A stretch of 64,000 nucleotides of DNA from CAZYBO01 sp964645205 (GTDB taxonomy: Bacteria > Pseudomonadota > Alphaproteobacteria > Rickettsiales > SXRF01), in assembly GCA_964645205.1 (NCBI GenBank), contig CAZYBO010000001.1, positions 186,001 to 250,000 on the forward strand, written 5' to 3'. Below are positions 34,601-41,888 of the stretch, in pieces. The notes under the pieces were generated by a model that did no database searches, was not told the origin of the DNA, and worked only from the letters and a program-made list of their open reading frames with translations. A program made the translations under genes and the position numbers. Within the stretch, counting starts at the first letter, position 1, and each line of letters begins with the position of its first letter.

Positions 34601-35021
34601 CGTGCATCTGGCCCCGCAGGAACAGACCACGCGCACCAATCATGACGGCACGATCAACGTGCATATCCCGGTCACGTTCAAGAAGCATGGCGGCCGGAAA
34701 TACATCATCAGCCCGCATGCGGTTCCCGAGGAATACCAGCCCGCCCGCGAGCGCGACTCGATCCAGAAAGCCATCGCGCAGGCATTCCAGTGGAAGGAGA
34801 TGATCGAGCGCGGCGAAGTCACCTCCGTCGCCGACCTGGCCTTGAAGCTGAAAATGAACGAATCCTACACCGGCCGCGTACTGCGCCTGACCCTGCTGGC
34901 GCCGGACATCATCGACGCCATTATCACCGGCCGCCAGCCCAAACACCTTACCCTGCGCGATTTCCTCAAGCCGTTTCCAAATGACTGGAACGAGCAGCGG
35001 GAGCGGTATGGGTTTGTTTAG
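34566..35021 (+). CDS. HTH-type recombinase-associated protein
   Basis: A 151-residue protein starting at 34566 inside the recombinase gene. The N-terminal part is strand-rich (INVHIPVTFKKHGGRKYI). The C-terminal part has a helix-turn-helix look (TSVADLALKLKMNESYTGRV, then LRLTLLAPDIIDAIITGRQP), typical of proteins following these recombinases. Probably DNA-binding. The last 56 bases overlap the convergent vsr gene. Confidence 0.75.
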   Translation: MRKSQDGVWLYNVHLAPQEQTTRTNHDGTINVHIPVTFKKHGGRKYIISPHAVPEEYQPARERDSIQKAIAQAFQWKEMIERGEVTSVADLALKLKMNESYTGRVLRLTLLAPDIIDAIITGRQPKHLTLRDFLKPFPNDWNEQRERYGFV

Positions 35022-35424
35022 CCGCCTTGATCGTCCTTGCCAAGGAATCAAGATCATTTTGAGTTAGCTCACATTCCCATACCGTTAGCACTCGCCATCC
35101 CAGAGCGTTCAATTTTATTTTATTGGCTTCATCGCGCCGAGCGTTGCCCTGGATTTTTTCGTTCCAGAATTCAATATTTGACTTGGGAACCCGCGCTAGC
35201 TTGCAATTCTTGTGACCATGCCAGAAGCAGCCATGAATGAAAACCACGGTTTTATACTTAGGCAAAACCATATCCGGTTTGCCCGGCAGATTATTCGCGT
35301 GTAGTCGGTAGCGAAGACCTTTCCTGTGCAGGAATGATCTCACTTTGATTTCAGGCTTGGTGTCCTTGCCGCGCACCAGCGACATGATCTCGCTACGCCG
35401 GGCTTTAGTGACGGTATCCGTCAC
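34966..35424 (-). CDS. vsr: Very short patch repair endonuclease
   Basis: A 152-residue Vsr nuclease that nicks at T:G mismatches left by deamination of 5-methylcytosine. Motifs: MSLVRGKDTKPEIKVRSFLH, LPGKPDMVLPKYKTVVFIHG, CFWHGHKNC and VLTVWECEL. It overlaps the methyltransferase gene by 4 bases, so it serves the same modified site. The C-terminus extends past the core and runs into the recombinase-associated gene. Confidence 0.95.
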   Translation of the reverse strand: MTDTVTKARRSEIMSLVRGKDTKPEIKVRSFLHRKGLRYRLHANNLPGKPDMVLPKYKTVVFIHGCFWHGHKNCKLARVPKSNIEFWNEKIQGNARRDEANKIKLNALGWRVLTVWECELTQNDLDSLARTIKAAKQTHTAPAARSSHLETA

Positions 35425-36623
35425 GCCGCCATGGGCTTTTTAGCAGCGGCGGAAGCCAGCAACGTCGATAGCTTATTCCCCACCACATTGGCCAGCCCGA
35501 CCGGCACGGCGTTGCCTATTTGCCGCATGGATTCCGTCCACGAGCCGTAAAACTCGTAATCGTCGGGAAAGGTTTGAACCCGCGCGCTCTCACGCACGGT
35601 GAGGTAGCGCACGGTATTGTCGTAGAAACGGATCATGTTCTCGCCTCCTGGCACGCCGTGATCGCCAGCCTTAAGCGTTTTGGAAGGGTAATCCAGCACG
35701 CTGCCGGTGTGGCCGGGATACATGCGCGCGCCATCCCTGAAATTATGATTAAGGAATGCCGCCGCCTCGGCGCTCTGCGGATCGGGCAGCCCCTTGATGG
35801 CGTCGCGCACCGTTCTCCAACGCTTGAGCGGCGATTCGAAAAGATCGGTCTTGTAATCGCAATTTCGTGCGCGGCTTCGCACATCCGATGGAAATTCGGC
35901 GAGTGGCGGCGGAACCTTGACGTTATGTTCCTTCCAATATTCACCCGTCACCCATTGGCTACGCAGCAGCGCCTCCTCGGAGTGTGTCACTTCGGGAAAA
36001 GACCATGCCAAATTCAAGTCGCTTCTGATGCCCACGATGAACACCCGCTCGCGGACTTGCGGCACACCATAATTGGCGGCGTTCAACAGGCGGAACACCA
36101 CATTGTATTTCAGCCCTTTGTATGTGCCCTTGGTGTGAAGACGCTCCAGCGCCGCCAGATGATCCAACCAACTTTCATTCTCGGCCGGTATCAATTCCGG
36201 ATAGGTGAGTCGCAGGATGATGTATTCGAAATAGGTGGCGAAGCTCTTCCTGAGCAGCCCCTTGACGTTTTCGAACACAAAGGCCTTTGGCTTTGTTTCG
36301 CCAACCACACGCGCCGCCTGGGGGAACATATCCCGTGCGTCCAAGTGCGCGCCGTGCTTACCGCCCAGCGAAAATGGCTGGCAAGGCGGGCCACCGGCCA
36401 CCAGATCGATTTTCCCCTCGTATTCAGTGAAACCCACATGCTGGATATCGGATTCGACAATGTTCCAGCCCGCCGTGATATCGTCGGCGTTACCACGTAC
36501 AGTGCTGACAGAATCCCTGTCGCGCTCCACCATAAGCTCATGCCGGAAACCAGCCTTGCACAGTCCCAGCGCGAGGCCACCGGCACCGGAAAACAATTCG
36601 ATTGACGATAAAGACTTAGCCAT
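35421..36623 (-). CDS. C5-cytosine methyltransferase of the R-M system
   Basis: A 400-residue modification enzyme with motifs I (ELFSGAGGLALGL), IV (GGPPCQPFSLGG), VI (FENVKG), VIII (QVRERVFIVG), IX (RYLTVRESARVQTFPDDY) and X (QIGNAVPVGLANVVG). Partner of the GIY-YIG restriction gene, which it overlaps by 8 bases. If the pair follows Eco29kI, the site would be CCGCGG; this is inferred, not shown. Confidence 0.95.
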   Translation of the reverse strand: MAKSLSSIELFSGAGGLALGLCKAGFRHELMVERDRDSVSTVRGNADDITAGWNIVESDIQHVGFTEYEGKIDLVAGGPPCQPFSLGGKHGAHLDARDMFPQAARVVGETKPKAFVFENVKGLLRKSFATYFEYIILRLTYPELIPAENESWLDHLAALERLHTKGTYKGLKYNVVFRLLNAANYGVPQVRERVFIVGIRSDLNLAWSFPEVTHSEEALLRSQWVTGEYWKEHNVKVPPPLAEFPSDVRSRARNCDYKTDLFESPLKRWRTVRDAIKGLPDPQSAEAAAFLNHNFRDGARMYPGHTGSVLDYPSKTLKAGDHGVPGGENMIRFYDNTVRYLTVRESARVQTFPDDYEFYGSWTESMRQIGNAVPVGLANVVGNKLSTLLASAAAKKPMAA

Positions 36624-37236
36624 CCAGTCCTTCCATATATTTCCGTATCTTGGCGATGATTCCCTCGATTTCGGGTTTTTGTCCAGTCAATCTTCCAACC
36701 CATATTCGACCGGGATGAAGGAAATCCCACTCCGACACCGCTTGGTTATAACGTCCCTTGCCAGGATCATGGTTGCCAAAGCCATCCACGATGGAATTCC
36801 ACAGTGGATTATATTTGCGAATTAGCGCCGATTCGATGGTGCTGATCAGATTCACCGTGTCGTCTCTGAAAATCATAAAGCGAGCCTCGAAATCCTTGGC
36901 GTCGAGATTCTCAGAGGCGTCAATGTTTTTCGCATGCTCGCGGATGCGGCGATACAATTCACGCCCCGCCTTGGCCTCGGTGGTCAGGCGGCCTTGACGC
37001 CATCCCTGCGGCACCGCCTTGCCGATATAGATGGGGATGCGTGTCGAGCGCTTGGCGTAGAAGGAATAATGGTCGTATTTTCCCGTGTAATAAAGCGCAT
37101 AAACGCCGGTGCCGGTAAAAGCGGTTTGCAGAGGTAGCTTTTCCAGCGGCGTGGCGTCGAAGAACGCCAGCGCCTCTTTGATGAGCGCGCCGACGACCTC
37201 GGAATGAAAGATGTGCTGTTCGACCGACATGCGCAC
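36616..37236 (-). CDS. Eco29kI-type GIY-YIG restriction endonuclease
   Basis: A 206-residue nuclease. The GIY-YIG core reads GVYALYYTGKYDHY followed by PIYIGKAVPQGWRQG, then the catalytic Glu region TIESALIRKYNPLWNSIVDG and FGNHDPGKGR, matching the Eco29kI family. First gene of the R-M operon; methylase and Vsr follow with overlaps. Type II cleavage at a methylase-matched site is expected. Confidence 0.9.
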   Translation of the reverse strand: MRMSVEQHIFHSEVVGALIKEALAFFDATPLEKLPLQTAFTGTGVYALYYTGKYDHYSFYAKRSTRIPIYIGKAVPQGWRQGRLTTEAKAGRELYRRIREHAKNIDASENLDAKDFEARFMIFRDDTVNLISTIESALIRKYNPLWNSIVDGFGNHDPGKGRYNQAVSEWDFLHPGRIWVGRLTGQKPEIEGIIAKIRKYMEGLDG

Positions 37237-37273
37237 AAGTTATCAGTATGCGCTTGTTTTGAACAGGAATTAT

Positions 37274-38170
37274 TTAATTGCTGAGAGCGAACTTGGTGTA
37301 GGTGTCCATCAGTTCCGGTTCCTCGTCGTCCACGATGAAGCGGTTCGGCGCGTCATCGGAATAAAGGAGCAGCGAGGTGGTGATTTCTCCGTCGCGCGAC
37401 AACACCATCATTTCCTGCACTTCCTCGTTGTTCGCCCAAACGCCCTTTGGATGCGTGATGCCGGTGATATTGTCGATTAAGGCATCGCGCCGGGCGGCCA
37501 GTGAAGCGCTCGGAAGCTCGATCACATCCTGACGCGCTTTGTAAAAAACACCGGATTTGAGCAAGGGGGTGCTAGACCATGACCAATCAATAAATCCCTC
37601 TTTACCAATTACGATCATGGCGCGTTTTTCAGTGATATCGAGCCACTTCAGAATCGCCGCGCTAAGGGATACCTGATAGCGGTTCTTCAAATGCCGCATC
37701 AGCTCCATGGTGGGCTTCTGGCCATTGATCTGCGTTCTAAAATCATCGAGCGGCATCAGCAGGAAGGAAGCGAATGTATTCGCCTGCGCCTCGATTTGCG
37801 CATATTCCGATTTCCAGTCCAGCATTTGCCGTGGTTCGCATTGTATGGCGCCGCGCTGGCGGTGCAGGAGATAGTGCCCCAACTCATGCGCCAATGTAAA
37901 ATTCCTACGACCGGTGGATCGGATATTCTCATTGTAGAATATGCCCCATTCTCCGCTTTCATTGGGCCTCAGCGCGCCTTCGAATCTATTTGACATATTC
38001 ATACCCGCGACCAGCGTGATTGGTGCGTCGGGAAAAACCTGTTTGGAATAATCATAGGCTATCGCTGCGATATCGATGGGGAAACGATCCCCGCCGTGAG
38101 CCGCGTGTATCGCGTTTAGGAGCCGTGACAAATGGATAGCCCAGCCCTCCGGAGCAGTGGGCAGCGTCAT
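37274..38170 (-). CDS. ImmA/IrrE family metallopeptidase
   Basis: A 298-residue cytosolic protease. Residues about 20-150 form the ImmA/IrrE domain with TLAHELGHYLLH (zinc HExxH-type motif) and the downstream Glu in EAQANTFASFLLMP. The C-terminal half (FIDWSWSSTPLLKSGVFYKA; ITTSLLLYSDDAPNRF) is a sensory-type extension. It overlaps the XRE gene by ATGA. Family members cleave the partner XRE repressor upon a signal; that it does so here is inferred. Confidence 0.92.
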   Translation of the reverse strand: MTLPTAPEGWAIHLSRLLNAIHAAHGGDRFPIDIAAIAYDYSKQVFPDAPITLVAGMNMSNRFEGALRPNESGEWGIFYNENIRSTGRRNFTLAHELGHYLLHRQRGAIQCEPRQMLDWKSEYAQIEAQANTFASFLLMPLDDFRTQINGQKPTMELMRHLKNRYQVSLSAAILKWLDITEKRAMIVIGKEGFIDWSWSSTPLLKSGVFYKARQDVIELPSASLAARRDALIDNITGITHPKGVWANNEEVQEMMVLSRDGEITTSLLLYSDDAPNRFIVDDEEPELMDTYTKFALSN

Positions 38171-38523
38171 TTTTTCTTATTCCATAGATCAAGCATTTGC
38201 TGGAATTTCTCCTGATCTTCCGGCCCCAGCTGGGTGTACTTTCTGAAAAACACTTCCTTCTGCAGCTCCATGTCGGGCGTGGCATTCTCATCGAGCAGAT
38301 AGCCAGCGGTGACATCCAGCGCCGTGGCGATTTGCGTCAATATTTCCGCCGATGGCTTCAAAGGCTTCTTGCCTGGACGCGGATTTTCCAGCTCCCAAAG
38401 ATAAGATTTGCTCACTTTGGCGAGATCCGCCAACTTATCGAGCGACAGCTTCTTCTCGACGCGGTGCTTGTTTATTTTTTCTCCAAGAGAAAGCGCGGTC
38501 ATATCCACCTTCAAATTCAGCAT
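38167..38523 (-). CDS. XRE-family repressor, partner of ImmA/IrrE
   Basis: A 118-residue regulator with helix-turn-helix LSLDKLADLAKVSKSYLWEL (about residues 25-44) and a C-terminal acidic/helical part. Preceded by a good promoter (TTGTCA-17-TATATA on the minus strand) which overlaps a repeat likely bound by the protein itself. The start could be the first ATG (38523) or the one seven codons in. Confidence 0.88.
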   Translation of the reverse strand: MLNLKVDMTALSLGEKINKHRVEKKLSLDKLADLAKVSKSYLWELENPRPGKKPLKPSAEILTQIATALDVTAGYLLDENATPDMELQKEVFFRKYTQLGPEDQEKFQQMLDLWNKKK

Positions 38524-38531
38524 TGTTTTCT

Positions 38532-38603
38532 GTTCGATATATACCGCACGATTTCGTTCTTGACAAGATTAATCAACGCCGATACCGTTCGATATGCCGC
38601 ACG
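38532..38603. promoter_or_regulatory. Back-to-back promoters and repeated operator
   Basis: GTTCGATAT-(ATA)-CCGCACG occurs at 38532-38550 and, shortened, at 38587-38603. The first copy covers the -10 of the minus-strand promoter (TTGTCA 38566-38561, TATATA 38543-38538). The second lies just behind the -10 of a plus-strand promoter (TTGACA 38560-38565, TACCGT 38583-38588). The two -35 boxes overlap within CTTGACAAG. One regulator could control both directions. Confidence 0.6.
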
Positions 38604-38651
38604 GAACTATACAGGCAGTTGCGGTTTAACCGCGATAATAGGGAGAATTAT

Positions 38652-39794
38652 ATGACTGAGAATTATGGCTACGAGATCGATATGCTGCCGGTCGGCAGCG
38701 GCGAAAAAAGCGGCGACGCCATCGCGCTGCGCTACGGCAACAGCACCGATGGCTACAAGGTGATGGTGGTGGATGGAGGCACGCTGGAATCCGGCGAGCA
38801 ACTCGTCGAGCATATCAAGAAATACTACGGCACCAGCCGGGTCGACTACATGGTTTGCACCCATCCAGACAACGACCATTCCTCTGGCTTACGGAAGGTC
38901 ATGGAGAACATGGATGTGGGCGAACTGTGGATTCATAAGCCATGGAAGTACAGCAAGCATGTACTGGATTATGTTTCCGATGGCCGTGTCACGCATAAAA
39001 GCCTGACCGACAACATCCAGAAATCCCTTAGCACCGCGCACACTCTGGAAGAGATGGCGGAAGAGCGCGGCATTCCCGTAAACGAGCCGCTGCAAGGTAG
39101 CCATATCGGCATTTTCGAAGTGCTGTCGCCCAGCCTCGATTTTTACAAAACACTGCTGGTCGAGGAATATGGCGATGAAGAACAGGCAGAGGATCGCGGC
39201 CTGCTGGGGGCCGTAAAGAGCGTGCTCGATGCTGGCAAGGGAGTCGTCGAGGCCATCGCGCGCATGATTGGCGAAACCTGGGGCGTGGAAACGTTACGTG
39301 AAGACGGAAAAACCTCTCCTCTCAATGAAACGAGCGTGGTGATGTTCGCCAGTATTAGCGGCCGCGGTATCCTACTCACCGGCGACGCGGGCATTCGCGC
39401 GCTTACCCAGGCGATGGATTTCGCCGATGCCACCGTGCTGCCGCTGAACGAGCTGCGCTTCATTCAAATCCCTCACCATGGCAGCAGACGGAATGTATCG
39501 CCGAGCCTGCTTAACCGCTTGATCGGGAACCTGCTGCCGGAAGGCCAGCAGCGTGCTACCTCCTTGAGCGCCTGCGTGTCGGCTTCGAGTGGTTCAAAAA
39601 CTCACCCGCGCAAAGTGGTCACCAATGCTTTCCTACGGCGCGGCGCGTCGGTAGTGGGCACGCTGGGGCAAACCATCCGGCATCATCACAACATGTCCGC
39701 ACGCGATGGCTGGGGGCCTGCGGATAAAATCCCGTTCCACGATGTGGTGGAGAGCTATGAGGAAGCAATGGCCAAAGCGATGGAGGCTGCATGA
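38652..39794 (+). CDS. ComEC/Rec2-like metallo-beta-lactamase-fold hydrolase
   Basis: A 380-residue soluble hydrolase starting at 38652 after AGGGAGAATT. Metal-site motifs: VVDGG, CTHPDNDHSSGL (HxDxDH type), ILLTGDAG and IQIPHHGSRR, the pattern of the extracellular nuclease-like domain of ComEC. A helical insert (about 150-230, Glu/Asp-rich) is unusual. No signal peptide, so cytosolic. Paired with the membrane protein gene that overlaps its stop by 4 bases. Substrate unknown; nucleic acid is plausible. Confidence 0.88.
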   Translation: MTENYGYEIDMLPVGSGEKSGDAIALRYGNSTDGYKVMVVDGGTLESGEQLVEHIKKYYGTSRVDYMVCTHPDNDHSSGLRKVMENMDVGELWIHKPWKYSKHVLDYVSDGRVTHKSLTDNIQKSLSTAHTLEEMAEERGIPVNEPLQGSHIGIFEVLSPSLDFYKTLLVEEYGDEEQAEDRGLLGAVKSVLDAGKGVVEAIARMIGETWGVETLREDGKTSPLNETSVVMFASISGRGILLTGDAGIRALTQAMDFADATVLPLNELRFIQIPHHGSRRNVSPSLLNRLIGNLLPEGQQRATSLSACVSASSGSKTHPRKVVTNAFLRRGASVVGTLGQTIRHHHNMSARDGWGPADKIPFHDVVESYEEAMAKAMEAA

Positions 39795-40495
39795 AACTCG
39801 ACCGCTACACTTACTGCGCGCGACTACTGCCCGCGCTAATCACCAGCTTGCCATTCTTAATCCTGCTGTTCATCGCGTTGCCGTCGATCTGGAAATTGAT
39901 CGGAGCATTATCGGCGATGGGTATATCGGTCGCGCTGGTCTTTCTCATGGCGCAATGCGGGCGCGACGCGGGGAAGCGGAAAGAGTCTGGATTGTTTCAT
40001 ACCATCGGCGGCAAGCCAACAACACGGCTACTGCGCCATGCGGATACAACTCTGCCACCGGCGACGAAGAAGCGCTATCACGATTTCCTGATCGCCAACG
40101 CGCCGGGGTTCAGCCTGCCCACAGTCCAGCAGGAGGTCAGCGATCCGGATGCGGCCGATACGATGTATGATTCCGCTGCGGATTGGCTTCGCGCGAAAAC
40201 GCGCGATACCAAGCTCCATGAGCTGCTTTTCGCGGAAAACATCTCCTATGGCTTCCGCAGGAACCTGTGGGGTATGAAGCCGCTGGGCATCTCCGCGTGC
40301 ATCTTCGGCGCATTGGCGATCGCTGGTTTGTTTCTCGGTGTGCCTTCTTTGGAAATAGCGCAGCCGATAGCGGCCGCGACCTTAATGATCATTTCCATCC
40401 AGCTTTGCTTTTGGATGTTCGTCATCCGACCGGGCTGGGTCGCCGTGCCTGCGGAGGCCTACGCAAAGACATTGCTTGAATATTGCGACAAATAA
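39791..40495 (+). CDS. Four-helix membrane protein, partner of the MBL hydrolase
   Basis: A 234-residue protein. Two N-terminal TM helices (LLPALITSLPFLILLFIALP; LIGALSAMGISVALVFLMAQ), a soluble middle part of about 110 residues and two C-terminal TM helices (ACIFGALAIAGLFLG; IAAATLMIISIQLCFWMFVI). I recognise no named family. Translational coupling to the MBL gene suggests the pair acts together at the membrane. Confidence 0.8.
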   Translation: MKLDRYTYCARLLPALITSLPFLILLFIALPSIWKLIGALSAMGISVALVFLMAQCGRDAGKRKESGLFHTIGGKPTTRLLRHADTTLPPATKKRYHDFLIANAPGFSLPTVQQEVSDPDAADTMYDSAADWLRAKTRDTKLHELLFAENISYGFRRNLWGMKPLGISACIFGALAIAGLFLGVPSLEIAQPIAAATLMIISIQLCFWMFVIRPGWVAVPAEAYAKTLLEYCDK

Positions 40496-40588
40496 TCCGT
40501 ACCACGGAGAACAGTTCGCAACTCTTCTGGTCACCAGAGCGACTCACAAAATGCTACGGAAAAAGATTGTTGATTTTCAATGGAAAAC

Positions 40589-40686
40589 AAAACCCGTAAC
40601 GCCTGGCGCGTGTATGGAGGTTTGGAGAGTAAACCCTCTCCGCAAGGCTGTTTTGGGTGATGCGGCCGGTAGGCGTTACGGGTTTT
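40589..40686. other. 98-nt element bounded by a perfect 16-bp inverted repeat
   Basis: AAAACCCGTAACGCCT (40589-40604) and its exact complement AGGCGTTACGGGTTTT (40671-40686). Inside lies a 6-bp hairpin GGAGAG/CTCTCC (40624-40641) that competes with GGTTT/AAACC (40619-40635). Either a structured RNA or a very small inverted-repeat mobile element; strand cannot be set. The rest of 40496-40836 holds no convincing gene. Confidence 0.6.
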
Positions 40687-40836
40687 AGGTACCGGAACGT
40701 GGCGGAAAGCGGCGTTTTACGGCCTCAATCCACCAGCGGAGAAAAGTTTGCGACTTAGTAATGGCGGTGTGCTGTGTGCCAGTATCTTAAAGTTTCTCTC
40801 GCAGAAGCCTGAAGTAGCCAGAAGAAGTTGGATATT

Positions 40837-41163
40837 TTACATCACCACTTTCGCAATATCGCTCAGGCTACCTAAAATGAGTTTTTTGGGTTTTCCTGTT
40901 GCCGCATTAATCTCCAACGTATCAGTAAGCGTGTAATTGACATTATTTACGCAAACGCATCAGCATCTTTAGCAAACACGACCCTGTATTCTTTCTCATC
41001 TGCGAAGCGATTGTCTTTAGACATTACAATTTGGTCAGGACAGCGTAACATCCCAATCACCTTTCGGAGGCACTGGTTCCTGTGCTTGCGCGAAGCCACT
41101 AAATGATAACACGCCCAAAGTGCTTATTATTCCAAATACGGTATGGCTATGTAATTTTGGCAT
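40837..41163 (-). pseudogene. Secreted small protein, broken by two frameshifts
   Basis: Reading the minus strand from the ATG at 41163 (behind AAAGGAAACC) gives a signal peptide (VFGIISTLGVLSFSGFAQAQ) and GDWDVTLS, then a stop. The coding sense continues in a second frame (CPDQIVMSKDNRFADEKEYR, VVFAKDADAF) and then a third (NYTLTDTLEINAATGKPKKL, ending AKVVM). The restored product would be about 110 residues and periplasmic. Family not recognised. Confidence 0.6.
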
Positions 41164-41192
41164 GAGGTTTCCTTTATAAGGCTTCCGCAAAA

Positions 41193-41278
41193 CCCCAGGC
41201 GTAAGCCTGGGGATTCAGGGCAAGCGCAGCTTGTACTCGGCTGGAAGCCGACGTGATACCACGGGCGTAAGCCCGTGG
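41193..41278. mobile_element. Orphan IS200/IS605-like end with four stem-loops
   Basis: Four consecutive hairpins: CCCCAGGC-GTAA-GCCTGGGG (41193-41212), CAAGC-GCA-GCTTG (41221-41233), CGGCT-GGA-AGCCG (41238-41250) and CCACGGGC-GTAA-GCCCGTGG (41259-41278), followed by AGGTTCAC. This layout resembles the right end of IS605-family elements, which also encodes the omegaRNA scaffold used by TnpB. No tnpA or tnpB is nearby. Confidence 0.5.
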
Positions 41279-41357
41279 AGGTTCACATTTATATATGAAA
41301 TTTCTTATTATTATCAGATGTATAATAGCTTGTGAAGCACCCACTATAACAAACTAT

Positions 41358-41402
41358 TTGACTGTGTCAATCAAACCGTTTAGTATAAACTGAATGGTTT
41401 GA
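41358..41402 (+). promoter_or_regulatory. Promoter and palindromic operator of the efflux operon
   Basis: TTGACT (41358-41363), a 17-base spacer and TAGTAT (41381-41386). A 32-base imperfect palindrome (41371-41402, arms TCAAACC...GGTTTGA, 13 of 16 pairs) covers the -10 and the start region, fitting autoregulation by the MarR/GbsR-type protein encoded next. Confidence 0.65.
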
Positions 41403-41407
41403 ACGAA

Positions 41408-41872
41408 ATGGCGGTTAAGTATATGAGCAAGAAAACTACAGAGGCTACGGAACTATTTATCGAGCAGATGGGGCTGGTGGCGCAGGCCGATGGGCTTCCT
41501 CGCATCGCCGGCCGCTTAATGGGACTTATGGTGATTGAAGGTGGTCCTTTCAGCTTCGGGCAGTTGTCGGATCGACTGCAGGTCAGCCGGGGCAGCATCA
41601 GCACCAATACGCGTCTGCTGGAAAATCTAGGCGTGATTGAGCGCGTTGCGCACGCAGGTGAGCGTCAGGATTATTTTCAACTCGCTCCAAGTCCTTATGC
41701 ACAGCTTCTCAAGGGCGTAGTCCAACGGATGAGTAAGGCCCACAAGCTGGTAACCACCACGCAGAAAACACTCCCTAAAGAAATGAAATCCGCAAAGTCT
41801 CGCCTGGAGGATCTTGGTGAGTTTTATCGTATAGCAATTGAAAACACCCAGTCGATCATCAAAAAATTCTGA
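41408..41872 (+). CDS. GbsR/MarR-family transcriptional regulator
   Basis: A 154-residue winged-helix regulator (LPRIAGRLMGLMVIEGGPFS; QLSDRLQVSRGSISTNTRLL, then a wing VIERVAHAGERQDYFQLA). The C-terminal helices are for dimerisation. ATG at 41408 chosen; TTG at 41399 or ATG at 41423 are possible. Sits first in the RND efflux operon beneath a palindrome it probably binds. Ligand unknown. Confidence 0.88.
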   Translation: MAVKYMSKKTTEATELFIEQMGLVAQADGLPRIAGRLMGLMVIEGGPFSFGQLSDRLQVSRGSISTNTRLLENLGVIERVAHAGERQDYFQLAPSPYAQLLKGVVQRMSKAHKLVTTTQKTLPKEMKSAKSRLEDLGEFYRIAIENTQSIIKKF

Positions 41873-41888
41873 ATTTAATAGAAACCTT

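Noticed and set aside
35520..36605. 361-codon frame antisense to the R-M methyltransferase
   Set aside because: Shadow of a gene with all C5 methylase motifs.
40476..40688. 70-codon frame after the membrane protein gene
   Set aside because: It runs through the 98-nt inverted-repeat element and shows no domain.
7898..41170. Direct repeats marking attL/attR of prophage A
   Set aside because: I compared the sequence near 7.9 kb with that near 35.0 kb and 40.5 kb by eye and found no convincing shared core, so the exact ends are left open.
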